Assembly: GCF_018325905.1 (NCBI RefSeq)
Contig: NZ_AP021901.1
Coordinates: forward strand, 434,001-498,000
Direction: 5' to 3'
DNA: 64,000 bases
DNA from: Pseudomonas sp. St316
GTDB lineage: Bacteria > Pseudomonadota > Gammaproteobacteria > Pseudomonadales > Pseudomonadaceae
Shown: piece by piece, positions 8,561 to 17,285 of the stretch
Numbering within the stretch: the first letter of the stretch is position 1
Layout of the letters: each line of letters starts with the position of its first letter
Made by a program: the position numbers and the translations under genes
The notes under the pieces: model-generated
Database searches by the model: none
Told to the model about the DNA's origin: nothing
What the model saw: the letters and a program-made list of their open reading frames with translations, nothing else

Positions 8561-8576
8561 CCTGGCCCGGGCCAGG
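8561..8576. promoter_or_regulatory. 16-bp perfect palindrome between LysR and the toxin-antitoxin genes
   Basis: CCTGGCCCGGGCCAGG, 45 bp upstream of the LysR start. It could be an operator; no family is assigned. Confidence 0.35.
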
Positions 8577-8810
8577 TAGTGCATGCGCGCTATCATCATG
8601 CACCTTGCCACGGTTGTCGCGATTTTGTGCCGAAAAGCGCCGGGAGGCGATGGTTGGAGCTTATGCGGGATTTGGGGATTTTGCCCAGTCGGTGCTGGCC
8701 AAGATCGGTTAGCTGGAGCGCTTTAGTCCGCTTGCGAATAAAAACTTAAAAATAATCCATATCTGTACTATCCTCTAAGCACCACCCCCGCGACAAAGGA
8801 GCCCAAACCC

Positions 8811-9221
8811 ATGGCGACTTCCTCCATCAACCTCAATGCACAGCAACAGTTGGACTCCCCGGGCGCGGGTCGAGTCGCATTGAAGTTTTTCTTCAACCTC
8901 ATGGATCTCTGGGGCTGCAGCGTCGAACAGCAGCGCACATTGCTGGGCAAGGTGGGCAACACGACCTTCTACAAATACAAACAGTTGCCGGAAAACGTGA
9001 AGCTGCCTCGCGATACGCTCGAGCGCATTTCCTACCTCATGGGTATCCACAAGGCGCTGAGCATCATCTTCAGCAACAGCCGGGACCGTGCCTATCAGTG
9101 GGTCAGCAGCCCGAACACTGCGGCACCGTTCAACGGCCAGTCGGCGCTGTCCTACATGCTGACCGGGCGGGTGGTGGACATCGCCGATGTGCGGCGATAC
9201 CTCGACGGAGTGCGCGGTTGA
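8811..9221 (+). CDS. Xre/MbcA/ParS-type antitoxin
   Basis: A 136-residue protein with an N-terminal Xre-like helix-turn-helix (LMDLWGCSVEQQRTLLGKVG) and a C-terminal toxin-binding domain of the DUF2384 kind (FNGQSALSYMLTGRVVDIAD, then VRRYLDGVRG). It neutralises the RES toxin encoded next, and such antitoxins repress their own operon. A GGAG ribosome site precedes ATG 8811. Its stop overlaps the toxin start as ATGA, so the antitoxin is made first and the toxin is translationally coupled. Confidence 0.9.
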   Translation: MATSSINLNAQQQLDSPGAGRVALKFFFNLMDLWGCSVEQQRTLLGKVGNTTFYKYKQLPENVKLPRDTLERISYLMGIHKALSIIFSNSRDRAYQWVSSPNTAAPFNGQSALSYMLTGRVVDIADVRRYLDGVRG

Positions 9222-9898
9222 TGATGCCTCCACTGGCGGACCCGCAATGGAAACGGGCCTATCGGATCGTCAACAGCAGCTTCCCGCCGATTTCGCTGTT
9301 TGAAGACGTACTCGACCCCGAAGACCTGCCCACGGCCTACGCCCTGGAAGCGTTGACCAACGACCGGCTGATGGAACAAGCCGGCGTGCTGTCCCGGGTA
9401 CGCCCCGAGGACCGCATTTCCGGGCCCGGCTCTTCGCCGGTGATGGCGGCGTTTACCCACATCGGCAAAAGCAGCCGCTTCAGCGACGGCACCTTCGGCG
9501 TCTACTACGCCGCCAGCAGCCAGGAAGCCGCCATCGCCGAGACCTGCTTCCACCAGGCACGATTCCTCGGCGCGACCAACGAGCCCGACCTGGAGTTGAC
9601 CATGCGCACCTACGTCAACAAGGTCGTCAAACCCTTGCACGACGTCCGCCACGACTATCCCCACCTCCACGACCCGGACCCTACAGCCTACGGCCCGTCC
9701 CAAGTGTTCGCCCGGCAACTGCGGGAAACCTTGTCGTGGGGGCTGCTGTACAACAGCGTCCGCCTGCCCGGCCACGAGTGCGTGGCCGCGTTTCGCCCGC
9801 CGGCGGTGTCGATTCCGGTGCAGGGCAAGCATATTCGGTATGTCTGGAGTGCCCAGAAGCGGGAGATTTCGTTTGTGTTTGAGGTGAGTCAGGTGTGA
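9221..9898 (+). CDS. RES-domain toxin (NAD+-degrading type)
   Basis: A 225-residue protein matching the RES domain, named for conserved Arg, Glu and Ser. The Arg lies near KRAYRIVNSSFPP, the Glu near YYAASSQEAAIAETCFH and the Ser near LLYNSVRLPG. Characterised members (MbcT, the RES toxin of P. putida) break down NAD+ when free of antitoxin. ATG 9221 was chosen because it overlaps the antitoxin stop by four bases. Together with the upstream gene it is a complete, apparently functional type II pair. REP DNA follows downstream. Confidence 0.9.
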   Translation: MMPPLADPQWKRAYRIVNSSFPPISLFEDVLDPEDLPTAYALEALTNDRLMEQAGVLSRVRPEDRISGPGSSPVMAAFTHIGKSSRFSDGTFGVYYAASSQEAAIAETCFHQARFLGATNEPDLELTMRTYVNKVVKPLHDVRHDYPHLHDPDPTAYGPSQVFARQLRETLSWGLLYNSVRLPGHECVAAFRPPAVSIPVQGKHIRYVWSAQKREISFVFEVSQV

Positions 9899-9959
9899 AT
9901 TGGAATAGGAAGAACACCTGACAGAATCAGCAACCCTGCTCACAGGATCGTGCAACCTC

Positions 9960-10001
9960 GTGGCGAGGGAGCTTGCTCCCGCTGGGCCGCGCAGCGGCCC
10001 T
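9960..10001. repeat. Type-2 REP sequence
   Basis: GTGGCGAGGGAGCTTGCTCCCGC plus the hairpin GGGCCGCGCAGCGGCCC. An inverted copy is at 11281-11318 beyond the ATPase gene. Confidence 0.75.
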
Positions 10002-10010
10002 GTTTGTGAA

Positions 10011-11168
10011 TCAACTTGCCGCGATCAACGCTTGTTCTTCCAACCATATTTCCTGAACGAACGGATCTGTAATCGCATAGATCCCATGTCCGCGACGCAT
10101 GATGATATTTTCGGCCACCAAGGCAATCACCACAGGTTGAATTTCTTCTATACGAACATCGCGACCCACGGCTTTTGAGTATTCTGCTGCCGCGTCAACG
10201 GAAAAAATGCCGCGAGCGTCCGCTGCTGCCGAGGCGATTTTATTGAAGATGGCTTGAGCCAGACTGCCCAATTGCTCAACCTTCTCAAGCTCGATGTTTG
10301 CCGCGGCGGAGCGCAGCGTACTGGCGATGACGGGCAAGAAAAGGTCTGGATTACCCTCTTGTTGCAAGACTTGCCTAAGGGCCTTGAGCATTTCTTCCGG
10401 GCGGTTACCCAGTGTATTGAAAGCTTGCGTTGCGACTTCAAGCGACGGCAGTTTGTGTTGGCTGACCGTCATTGCCAGGCGGTTCAGCAGATACTCGACA
10501 TAATCACCTTTCAAGACGGGATACGCCGTGGAAGTCGCGCCGGAAAAACCCTGGTTACGTTTTGCCGTGAGTTCGCTGACCTGCGCTCGGTGAGAGCCTG
10601 TGCCGATGAACAGAAAGTAACCCGGAGTATTGGGGCGAGGGTTGATGGCGTCACGAGCGGCTTTCAGCGCGAGCAACATCTGGTTCCCATCTTCAGAGGC
10701 GATGGCGTGTTGCACCTCGTCGACGATAAGCACCAGGTCAGTCTTGGCTTGATCGACAACTTCGGTGAATGCTTGCGCGAGCGTCGTGCCCCCAACATCA
10801 CCGACTCCTTCAAGTTTAAAACCGAACTTGAATCCTGCCGCGCCGATATCGACGCCGCCGACCCGCCTGAGTTTTTCAAGCAGCCCAGAGGTGGGGGTTT
10901 GTAATTCCTGTAGCGCTCTACGAATGGCGTCGTGCAGTAAGGTGGCCGGGTTGGCGAGGGTATTGCTCCAGAGGTCCACGTAAATAACGAGCGCACCCTC
11001 TTTTTCCAATGTCGGAATCAGGTCGCTGCGCAAAAAAGTCGTTTTGCCGGTTCTACGCAACCCGGACAGGAACAGGCCTGAACGCAAACCTTCGTCAAGA
11101 ACCCCCGGATTAAGAAGCTGATTGGCCATGCTTTCAGCCAGTTCCGGGCGCTGGAAAATGCTGCTCAT
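10011..11168 (-). CDS. AAA+/archaeal-type ATPase with C-terminal winged helix
   Basis: A 385-residue protein. Walker A is GLRRTGKTTFLRSDL near residue 40, Walker B is LVLIVDEVQHA near 145, and a sensor-1-like FLFIGTGSHR follows. The C-terminal ~80 residues (VIALVAENIIMRRGHGIYAI) look like a winged helix. This is the layout of STAND/ORC-like ATPases, often orphan genes in accessory DNA with proposed roles in defence or DNA transactions. The biological role is unknown. The gene is single, with REPs of opposite orientation on each side, and a direct repeat in its promoter region. Confidence 0.8.
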   Translation of the reverse strand: MSSIFQRPELAESMANQLLNPGVLDEGLRSGLFLSGLRRTGKTTFLRSDLIPTLEKEGALVIYVDLWSNTLANPATLLHDAIRRALQELQTPTSGLLEKLRRVGGVDIGAAGFKFGFKLEGVGDVGGTTLAQAFTEVVDQAKTDLVLIVDEVQHAIASEDGNQMLLALKAARDAINPRPNTPGYFLFIGTGSHRAQVSELTAKRNQGFSGATSTAYPVLKGDYVEYLLNRLAMTVSQHKLPSLEVATQAFNTLGNRPEEMLKALRQVLQQEGNPDLFLPVIASTLRSAAANIELEKVEQLGSLAQAIFNKIASAAADARGIFSVDAAAEYSKAVGRDVRIEEIQPVVIALVAENIIMRRGHGIYAITDPFVQEIWLEEQALIAAS

Positions 11169-11192
11169 GCAATTATTCTGTTTTATGGATTA

Positions 11193-11218
11193 GCCATAAT
11201 TATTGCTGAGCCATAATT
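11193..11218 (-). promoter_or_regulatory. Direct repeat upstream of the ATPase gene
   Basis: GCCATAATT occurs at 11193-11201 and 11210-11218, 17 bp apart, in AT-rich DNA 25-50 bp ahead of the ATG. It is a possible operator overlapping the promoter. Confidence 0.4.
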
Positions 11219-11280
11219 TAGCATAAGATTTTGCGCAGGCTGAAAGCGAAACGTTTGCTCGTTGATCAGTGGGACTCAAG

Positions 11281-11318
11281 GGCCGCTGTGCAGCCCAGCG
11301 GGAGCAAGCTCCCGCGCC
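11281..11318. repeat. Type-2 REP sequence, reverse orientation
   Basis: GCCGCTGTGCAGCCCAGCGGGAGCAAGCTCCCGC, the inverted counterpart of 9960-10001. Confidence 0.7.
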
Positions 11319-11335
11319 GTAACAGTGTCGATTGA

Positions 11336-12943
11336 TCAAATCTTGAACTGCTGCACCGAAGCCTGCATCGACCCCGCCGCATGGTTCAATTGATCCGCCG
11401 TTTGCGTCAGGGTGTGAATCGAGCGGGTATTCTCGCGGGACTGCTCGGCGATCGACTCCACCCGCTGGGCCATCTCGTCACTGGCTTTGGACTGCTCGGC
11501 AATGGTCTGGGAAATCTCCTCCACCACTTCGGCCGCATGCCGGGCGCCGGTGCGGATTTCGCTGATGGACACCCCGGCCTGCTGGGCCAGGTTGACGCCT
11601 TCGTCCACGCGACTGACGCACGCCTGCATGTTCGCCACCGCGTCCCGGGCGCTGGACTGGATGCGCTCGATCATCGCGGTGATTTCCTGGGTGGACTGGG
11701 TCGTGCGCGCCGCCAGGTTGCGCACCTCGTCGGCCACCACCGCAAAACCACGGCCCGCCTCACCGGCACGGGCGGCTTCGATGGCGGCGTTGAGCGCCAG
11801 CAAGTTGGTCTGTTCGGCGATGCTCTTGATCACCTGGATGATGGAATGAATGTCCTCGGACGATGCGTCCAATGCCGTGATCTTGCTGGATGACTGGTTG
11901 ACCACTTCGGCGATCCGGTTCATGCCTTCCACCACCCCGAGAATCACCTGGCCACCGCTGCTCGCCAAATGCTCGGACTGTGCGGAAATCGTCCGGGCGC
12001 TGTCGGCGTGCTGATGGATCTGGCTGATGTTCGCCATCATCTGTTCCATGCTCGCGGCCATGCTGGTTGCGCTCTGGGCCTGCTGATCGGCGCTGGACAC
12101 AATCTGCCGCGCCGTATCGCCCAGGTTCCGGGACGTACCGTGCAAGTCATCGCTCTGGCCACGAATCGTGGCGATCATCTGCCGCAGATTGGTCTGCATC
12201 TGCTCGATCACCCCCTGCAACTGACCCAGCTCATCCTTGCTTTGCGCGCCCATCGAGCGCTGCAAATCCCCTTGGGAGATCGCCTGGGTGTTGAGGATGA
12301 TCTTGTTCAGCGGCGTGAGCACAGCCTTGAGCAAGTTCCACGACAACAACACCAGCGCCACGCAGGTGGCCAGCAGCGTCAGGACGAGCCAGCGTTGGGC
12401 GCTTTGGATGCTGGTGTCCTGAAGCTCGCGAGACACCTGCGCCTGTTTTTCGATCAGCTCACTGACCGCCTCGTTGCGTACCTCCAGCGCCGAAAACGCG
12501 CTGTCGAACTCCGCCCGCAACGCCCGGCCGTCCTGAGCGCCGCCCAGTGCCTTGGTGATCACCTGTTTGGCCTTATCGATATACGTCTCGACCTGGGGCT
12601 TCAACTCGACAATCGCCTGGGCGACATCCTTGGGCAACTTCGCCTCCGCGTTATCGGCAATCACCTGGCGCATGCGCTGCGTATGCTCATCGAACGCATC
12701 CGTAACCTCTTTGCCCGCCGCCGCATCCCCCGGCGCCACCAGCAAGGCCGCCAGCACATCACCCCGAATGGCGTCATGCATCATGTCTGCCTCCATGTGC
12801 TTGCGCATGGCCGAGATACTGGTCTCATTCTGCGCCAGGGATTCGGTCATGGCGTGATAACCCCACAACCCGATACCGCCAAGCAACAGCGCAAAAGAAA
12901 GACTGACCAACCCCGAGCCTATGACCTTGGTGCGGATCTTCAT
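11336..12943 (-). CDS. Methyl-accepting chemotaxis protein
   Basis: A 535-residue chemoreceptor. TM1 is at about residues 10-32, a helical-bundle-like periplasmic domain of about 160 residues follows, and TM2 is at about 190-212 ([17 protein letters not shown]). A HAMP domain begins around [18 protein letters not shown]. The signalling domain carries the conserved hairpin tip [20 protein letters not shown] and [12 protein letters not shown], which contacts CheA and CheW. The ligand is unknown. There is no CheB/R-tethering pentapeptide; the C-terminus is SVQQFKI. It is transcribed alone. Confidence 0.95.
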   Translation of the reverse strand: MKIRTKVIGSGLVSLSFALLLGGIGLWGYHAMTESLAQNETSISAMRKHMEADMMHDAIRGDVLAALLVAPGDAAAGKEVTDAFDEHTQRMRQVIADNAEAKLPKDVAQAIVELKPQVETYIDKAKQVITKALGGAQDGRALRAEFDSAFSALEVRNEAVSELIEKQAQVSRELQDTSIQSAQRWLVLTLLATCVALVLLSWNLLKAVLTPLNKIILNTQAISQGDLQRSMGAQSKDELGQLQGVIEQMQTNLRQMIATIRGQSDDLHGTSRNLGDTARQIVSSADQQAQSATSMAASMEQMMANISQIHQHADSARTISAQSEHLASSGGQVILGVVEGMNRIAEVVNQSSSKITALDASSEDIHSIIQVIKSIAEQTNLLALNAAIEAARAGEAGRGFAVVADEVRNLAARTTQSTQEITAMIERIQSSARDAVANMQACVSRVDEGVNLAQQAGVSISEIRTGARHAAEVVEEISQTIAEQSKASDEMAQRVESIAEQSRENTRSIHTLTQTADQLNHAAGSMQASVQQFKI

Positions 12944-13126
12944 CGCTGACTGCTCCTGGAGCGGGGGAATTCTGGGAAAGTGTAGACGAGCGTGAGCGGA
13001 GCCTTGGGTCAGGCCATGCCCTTATTTGGGTATCGGCGGGGTAAATGATTAGATGAATACGCCGCAAACTGTTTGGACAGAAGGCACGGTCGAGGGGATT
13101 TTTTCGCAGGGCTGCGAAGCAGGCGC

Positions 13127-14068
13127 CTACGCCTTCGCTACGATCTCGTCCCATGCCGTGGGGGTAGGAAATAGCTCGTTCAGAAAACCCACAAACGCTT
13201 TAACGTTCGGGCTTCCTCGGCGGCTTTCAGGCCACAAGGCCGTGATGGAGGAGCGGTCGACTGCGAACTGTGGAAAGAGCGGTTTCAGTTCTCCCCGGGC
13301 AACATAGGGCGCCGCGACATAAGTGGGTGAAATGCCAATGCCACCGCCCGCTGCGAGCACCGCAGCCACCGCATCACTGGCGTCGATGACGATGGCTGCG
13401 TCGGGTACGATCTCCACCATTCGATCCCCCACGCTGAATGGCCAGCGCAACGCTTGACCCGAACTCTGGTAGCGAAAATTCACGCAGTCATGGTCGGCCA
13501 GATCACTGAGCTCCCGCGGCGTGCCGCGTTTGGCTAGATAGGCTGGCGAGGCAAAAGCGCAAATTCGATGCGGCCCCAGCGTACGAGAGATGAGTCGCGA
13601 GTCGGCCAGCTCGCCCACGCGCACGGCCACATCGATGCCTTGCTCAATGATGTCCGCAAACTGATCGCCCAAACGCAGGTCGATGGCGAGCTTGGGGTAG
13701 CGCTCGCGAAATCTGGGAATCGCCGGCGCCAATATGTTCAGCCCGATAGGCGGTGGCGCTGTCACTTTCAAGGTGCCGGAGGGCTCCGCGCGCGAGGCCG
13801 CTGCGGCCTGCTCGATGTCCTCCACCTCTCGCAGAATTCGCAGCGCTCGTTCGTACAGGTCCCGGCCTTCCGCTGTCAGGGTGAGCGAGCGTGTGGTGCG
13901 GTTGAACAAACTCAGCTCGAAATGCTGCTCCAGACGTTGCACGCTCTTGCTGATGGCGGAGGGCGACACCGATAAATCGCGCGCAGCAGCGGTATAACTG
14001 CCCAAAGAGGCAGCCCGGGCAAAGGCAATGAGACCCGTAAGGCGGTCCAACCCTATTTGTTCCTTCAT
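13127..14068 (-). CDS. LysR-family transcriptional regulator
   Basis: A 313-residue protein. The N-terminal HTH is complete ([20 protein letters not shown], then [20 protein letters not shown]), followed by the effector domain starting [16 protein letters not shown]. It belongs to the common AaeR/DmlR-like branch. It is divergent from the short-chain dehydrogenase gene, with a 97-bp shared upstream region that is AT-rich near the LysR start. LysR proteins commonly control the divergent neighbour, so it probably regulates that gene; the inducer is unknown. Confidence 0.92.
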   Translation of the reverse strand: MKEQIGLDRLTGLIAFARAASLGSYTAAARDLSVSPSAISKSVQRLEQHFELSLFNRTTRSLTLTAEGRDLYERALRILREVEDIEQAAAASRAEPSGTLKVTAPPPIGLNILAPAIPRFRERYPKLAIDLRLGDQFADIIEQGIDVAVRVGELADSRLISRTLGPHRICAFASPAYLAKRGTPRELSDLADHDCVNFRYQSSGQALRWPFSVGDRMVEIVPDAAIVIDASDAVAAVLAAGGGIGISPTYVAAPYVARGELKPLFPQFAVDRSSITALWPESRRGSPNVKAFVGFLNELFPTPTAWDEIVAKA

Positions 14069-14165
14069 GGCATTAGTAAAGCGACTTATGCCCTAATTAT
14101 CAATATGGGATCTCGCCTTTAATCTTTGCTCATCGACGCCATCAAGGCGTTCAAGGAGAGAGACC

Positions 14166-14930
14166 ATGAGCCATTCCACTGCTACCCCAAACGCATTTAC
14201 CCAAACGCTTCCAGCCCAACTCGAAGGCCGCACCGTGGTGATTTTCGGCGGCACGTCTGGCATCGGTCTAGCCGCCGCGATTCAAGCCAAAGCGGCCGGT
14301 GCACGCGTGACCGTAATTGGCTCCAATGCTGAACGTGCCAAGCAAGCCGCTCTGGAACACGGGCTCGCCGGCTGGCGTGCCGCTGATGTCACCCACAGCG
14401 AGGCCATCTACACCGCCTTGGCGGACATCCCCCACGTGGATCATCTGGTTCTACTCGCCGGCACATTTGTGGGGGGCAAGGTACTGGAGGCGGAAATCGA
14501 TCACCTGCGCCGAGCGTTCGAAGAGCGGATGTGGGCTTCTGTGCACGCCATTCGCGCGCTCGGGGATCGTTTATCCAAGGACGGCTCCATCACCTTTATT
14601 TCTGGCTGCTTGGCCGACCGGCCCAATGCCCATGGCACCGCTGTACTCGCTGCCGCTTCGGCAGCCATGGAAGCACTGGCCCGTGGCCTGGCCCTCGAAC
14701 TGGCGCCGATTCGCGTCAACACCCTGTCCCCAGGCCCGATCGACACCCCCATTTTCAGCAAAGCCCTGGGCGAGGGGCGCGATGCGTATGTTCGCGCATG
14801 GGAACAAGCACTGCCGTTGCACCGCGTGGGCACCGCCGCTGAGGCGGGCGCCGCTACCGTATTCCTCATGACCAACACGTTCATGAACGGCGCCACGCTG
14901 AACATTGACGGTGGGGCTCGGCTGGTCTGA
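14166..14930 (+). CDS. SDR-family protein lacking the usual catalytic Tyr and Lys
   Basis: A 254-residue Rossmann-fold protein with the cofactor motif VVIFGGTSGIGLAAA and a C-terminal APIRVNTLSPGPIDT segment, typical of classical short-chain dehydrogenases. Where YxxxK is expected, the sequence reads HGTAVLAAASAAMEALAR, so Tyr and Lys appear to be Leu and Ser. The Ser of the triad may survive in FISGCLA. It may bind NAD(P) without normal catalysis or use another mechanism. It is divergent from a LysR gene that probably controls it. An inverted repeat at 14957-14986 lies just after its stop. Confidence 0.85.
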   Translation: MSHSTATPNAFTQTLPAQLEGRTVVIFGGTSGIGLAAAIQAKAAGARVTVIGSNAERAKQAALEHGLAGWRAADVTHSEAIYTALADIPHVDHLVLLAGTFVGGKVLEAEIDHLRRAFEERMWASVHAIRALGDRLSKDGSITFISGCLADRPNAHGTAVLAAASAAMEALARGLALELAPIRVNTLSPGPIDTPIFSKALGEGRDAYVRAWEQALPLHRVGTAAEAGAATVFLMTNTFMNGATLNIDGGARLV

Positions 14931-14956
14931 ACGTAAACCCGTGGCAAGGGAGTCCC

Positions 14957-14986
14957 TGTGGCGAGGGGATAAATCCCCTCGCCACA
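14957..14986. repeat. Perfect 30-bp inverted repeat (third REP-like type)
   Basis: TGTGGCGAGGGGAT pairs with ATCCCCTCGCCACA around AA. It is a known style of fluorescens-group intergenic repeat and may also end the SDR transcript, though no T run follows. Confidence 0.7.
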
Positions 14987-15078
14987 AAAGGCGGTGCTCG
15001 ACTCACTGAGACACATTGCCGAACTGTGTTTTGGAGAGAATGTTTACTATTAAAATCAGTAAGTTGTAGTTTGTTTCA

Positions 15079-15114
15079 TGAGGGGTTGCTCCCGCCGGGG
15101 TGCGAAGCAGCCCT
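15079..15114. repeat. Partial type-2 REP
   Basis: GGGTTGCTCCCGCCGGGGTGCGAAGCAGCCC resembles the 9960 element with its first half degraded. Confidence 0.5.
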
Positions 15115-15141
15115 TCTTTAACTGCCCCTGCAGACTAAGCC

Positions 15142-15171
15142 CAATGCTGCCCCGCTCAGTGAGCAGCATTG
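15142..15171. terminator. Hairpin after the DUF3077 gene
   Basis: CAATGCTGC / GCAGCATTG, nine perfect pairs with a 12-base loop. It lies 12 bp beyond the stop at 15184 (minus strand). There is no clear T tract, so it could be only an RNA-stabilising hairpin. Confidence 0.5.
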
Positions 15172-15183
15172 CGCCTGTGGCTC

Positions 15184-15462
15184 TTAAGCCGGATGACTCC
15201 CCGGCGCCTCCAGCACCTTCACCACATCATCGATGACGGCCTTGCTCATATCCTGCAAATAACATGACGCCCAGGCATACCGATCCGTGCTGCGAATCAT
15301 CGCCGCGTCCTCGGCCAGGACCTTGGCAACGTGGAGCAGATCGGAGGCGTGGGACAGGGCTTCGCCGATGGGAATGCCGCTGTTGACGCGAAATAGCGGG
15401 CGGTCGGAGTGGTAGCAGAAGGGGGTTAGGCCTGGGGTTTTGAGGTCTTTTGGATGGGTCAT
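15184..15462 (-). CDS. DUF3077-family small protein
   Basis: A 92-residue protein resembling DUF3077, a family of small Pseudomonas proteins found in many copies per genome. The core reads FRVNSGIPIGEALSHASDLL followed by the helical VAKVLAEDAAMI and ASCYLQDMSKAVIDDVVKVL. It is soluble with no signal peptide. ATG 15462 follows AGGTGCGCA; a longer frame to 15558 has no ribosome site. The function is unknown. It neighbours the phage-like region at 15560-15745. Confidence 0.8.
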   Translation of the reverse strand: MTHPKDLKTPGLTPFCYHSDRPLFRVNSGIPIGEALSHASDLLHVAKVLAEDAAMIRSTDRYAWASCYLQDMSKAVIDDVVKVLEAPGSHPA

Positions 15463-15559
15463 TGCGCACCTCCATTTGCCAATTGGCGGCGGGCGGTGAC
15501 TAGCAAAGCGATAAGCGAGACTGCAGCAGATCCATGGCGTGCATCGATAAACTCCCATA

Positions 15560-15745
15560 TCGAATGAGAGCTGCCACGTTCGTTCTCAGGCGAATGGGTG
15601 GCAGCTGTGCGCAGGCTGAGAAACCGGAGATACAGGAACCCGGCAGACCCGAAGGTCTCCCACGCACAGCCGCCATTGCACGGAATGCGGACATAAAAAA
15701 ACGCCGCAAAACGTGGTTCGGGCGCTGTAGCGCCTGCATCTTACT
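15560..15745 (-). other. Possible remnant of a phage-type Ash/C4 antisense region
   Basis: On the minus strand an open frame of 79 codons (15500-15739) carries the phrase AAVRGRPSGLPGSCISGF and LRTNVAALIRYGS. This resembles small Ash-family proteins encoded over C4-type antisense RNAs in P4/P1-like elements. The plus strand of the same DNA is also open. The resemblance is from memory only. No promoter is evident, and it may instead be an RNA gene. Confidence 0.25.
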
Positions 15746-15794
15746 CGGGTTCTCAGGCCCGGTCGCTGAATTGGCAGCGACGTTCAGAGAGTAG

Positions 15795-16243
15795 TGGGCG
15801 ATTGGGGAGGCTGCAATCGTGGCGCGATGCTGGCGGGTTAGGAATTGTGTGTCTTGGATTTAGGCTTTCGTGATCACCGGTATGCACTACCTGGTGGTCG
15901 GCAGCGTGGGTAATGAGCAGCGGCGCCACAGCACCTACGAAACGAAGATCATGAAGGCAGTGGAGCTGCGGGTGTTTCGATTGCCATTGTGGGTGAGGAG
16001 AGGGCATCAAAAATCGATGCCTACTTCAGAGCTTCCCTAGAGCCACTTTCCCAGTCAGTTTTAAATTCATTTATTGCTCCTCAAACTAAGCATAGTTAAT
16101 AACATGGCTCTGAGTGACATGGCATAATCAAGGCGATTTGGTGAGTTGGGTAGCGCCCCATCATCTGAACTGGGGCGGGGCGAATTTGTATTGATTGACA
16201 GTGCATAGCCACAAGCTACCGAGAAGCACACGTCGAACAACGA
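15795..16243. other. Intergenic region without a supportable gene
   Basis: About 450 bp between the 15.6 kb remnant and the MipA-like gene. Short open frames on both strands lack ribosome sites. A hairpin CGCCCC / GGGGCG lies at about 16154-16176. AT content rises from about 16040. Confidence 0.5.
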
Positions 16244-17080
16244 TCAGAAACTATATGTCACCTTCAGGCTGCCAGTGGGCGATGTTTTTCGTTGAACAAT
16301 TGGACTATTTCGTGCATCACCAGCCAACTGCGTAAAACCTGCTGCGGCAACTACGCTCCAGTCTTGATTAAGCTTGTGCGTCCAGTCCGTATTCAGTGAA
16401 TAGGCATAAATTCCAGACTTGGCATCATATCGAGTAACCCCCGATGCTGCCGACTGTGATGCACTTACCCCGTAGTAAGTCTGCATGTACTTGCTGGTCC
16501 CCCAACTATTGGTCAGCGCCATCGTCACAGCGTTTTTCGATGACGTATAGAGCGGGCTGACAATGCTGAAATGCAGGGCCTCACCATTGCTTCGCTGAGA
16601 AATCGGCACTTCAGCCTGCAATTGCAAATTAAGCCAGTCGGTCACCTCGTATCCTAGGCCAGGCAAACCGATAGCTGAGCCCTTAACGTCACCCATACCT
16701 CGCAAGTAGTCGCTACCGTAGCTGAGCGAGTCGCTGTCCACGTCACGATCCTTTCTGCCTGCGCGATAACTGAGCGCAGCGCTGTAATCAAATTTGCCGA
16801 TGTTGTTACCGTAACCGATACCACGCGTGGAGCTGACGAAGAAACCATTTAACATAGAGTAATCAATCACTAGGGCCGTCGTGACTCGGCTTTCATCCGA
16901 ACCAGAATAACGTGGCGCAACTTCTACGCCTCCTCCCAAGGTCAATTCGTTGCCCTGTTTCTGTTCTGCTGCCAGTATTGGGGTTGCCAATAACGCGAGG
17001 ACAAATCCTGACAACAATTTTTCCAGGGTATGCCCCGAGAGTGAATGGAGGAACTTATGACTCAGTTCGATGTTTCTCAT
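16244..17080 (-). CDS. MipA/OmpV-family outer membrane protein
   Basis: A 278-residue protein. A long N-terminal stretch leads into a signal peptide (LLSGFVLALLATPILAAEQ), then a beta-barrel rich in alternating strands. GGGVEVAPRYSGSDESRV near the mature N-terminus is typical of MipA/OmpV, and the chain ends in Phe (KVTYSF). E. coli MipA scaffolds murein synthesis enzymes, while other members act in antibiotic or metal responses. It is divergent from a two-component system, a common pairing in which the regulator controls the barrel. The ribosome site is AAGGA eight bases before ATG. A TGAAG box is 100 bp upstream. Confidence 0.88.
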   Translation of the reverse strand: MRNIELSHKFLHSLSGHTLEKLLSGFVLALLATPILAAEQKQGNELTLGGGVEVAPRYSGSDESRVTTALVIDYSMLNGFFVSSTRGIGYGNNIGKFDYSAALSYRAGRKDRDVDSDSLSYGSDYLRGMGDVKGSAIGLPGLGYEVTDWLNLQLQAEVPISQRSNGEALHFSIVSPLYTSSKNAVTMALTNSWGTSKYMQTYYGVSASQSAASGVTRYDAKSGIYAYSLNTDWTHKLNQDWSVVAAAGFTQLAGDARNSPIVQRKTSPTGSLKVTYSF

Positions 17081-17181
17081 TAAGGAAGTCCTTGTGGGTT
17101 CAACTGACTACGATACAAGCGGTTTTAAACGCCAGAACGCTCAGTTTGAATGCTGGCCCTGAAGTTCTCATGAGCCAAAAA

Positions 17182-17197
17182 TGAAGAAATACTGAAG
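17182..17197 (-). promoter_or_regulatory. Predicted OmpR-family operator on the mipA side
   Basis: TGAAGAAATACTGAAG, two TGAAG half-sites 11 bp apart. It is inverted relative to the near-identical box at 17246-17261. Confidence 0.5.
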
Positions 17198-17245
17198 CTA
17201 GTACCAGTTCTGCAAACCTGATAAATTTACTGACACCGTTTTTTT

Positions 17246-17261
17246 CTTCAGACTTTCTTCA
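17246..17261 (+). promoter_or_regulatory. Predicted OmpR-family operator at the regulator's own promoter
   Basis: CTTCAGACTTTCTTCA, the reverse complement of TGAAGAAAGTCTGAAG, matching the 17182 box at 14 of 16 positions. It ends 11 bp before a -10-like TAAAAT (17273-17278), so it would overlap the -35 region, as in activated PhoB/OmpR promoters. Confidence 0.5.
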
Positions 17262-17285
17262 TTCACTGTTGATAAAATCACTATT

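Noticed and set aside
15900..16010. Short plus-strand peptide frame starting MHYLVVGSVGNEQ
   Set aside because: No ribosome site, no recognised family and too short; left as unassigned intergenic DNA.
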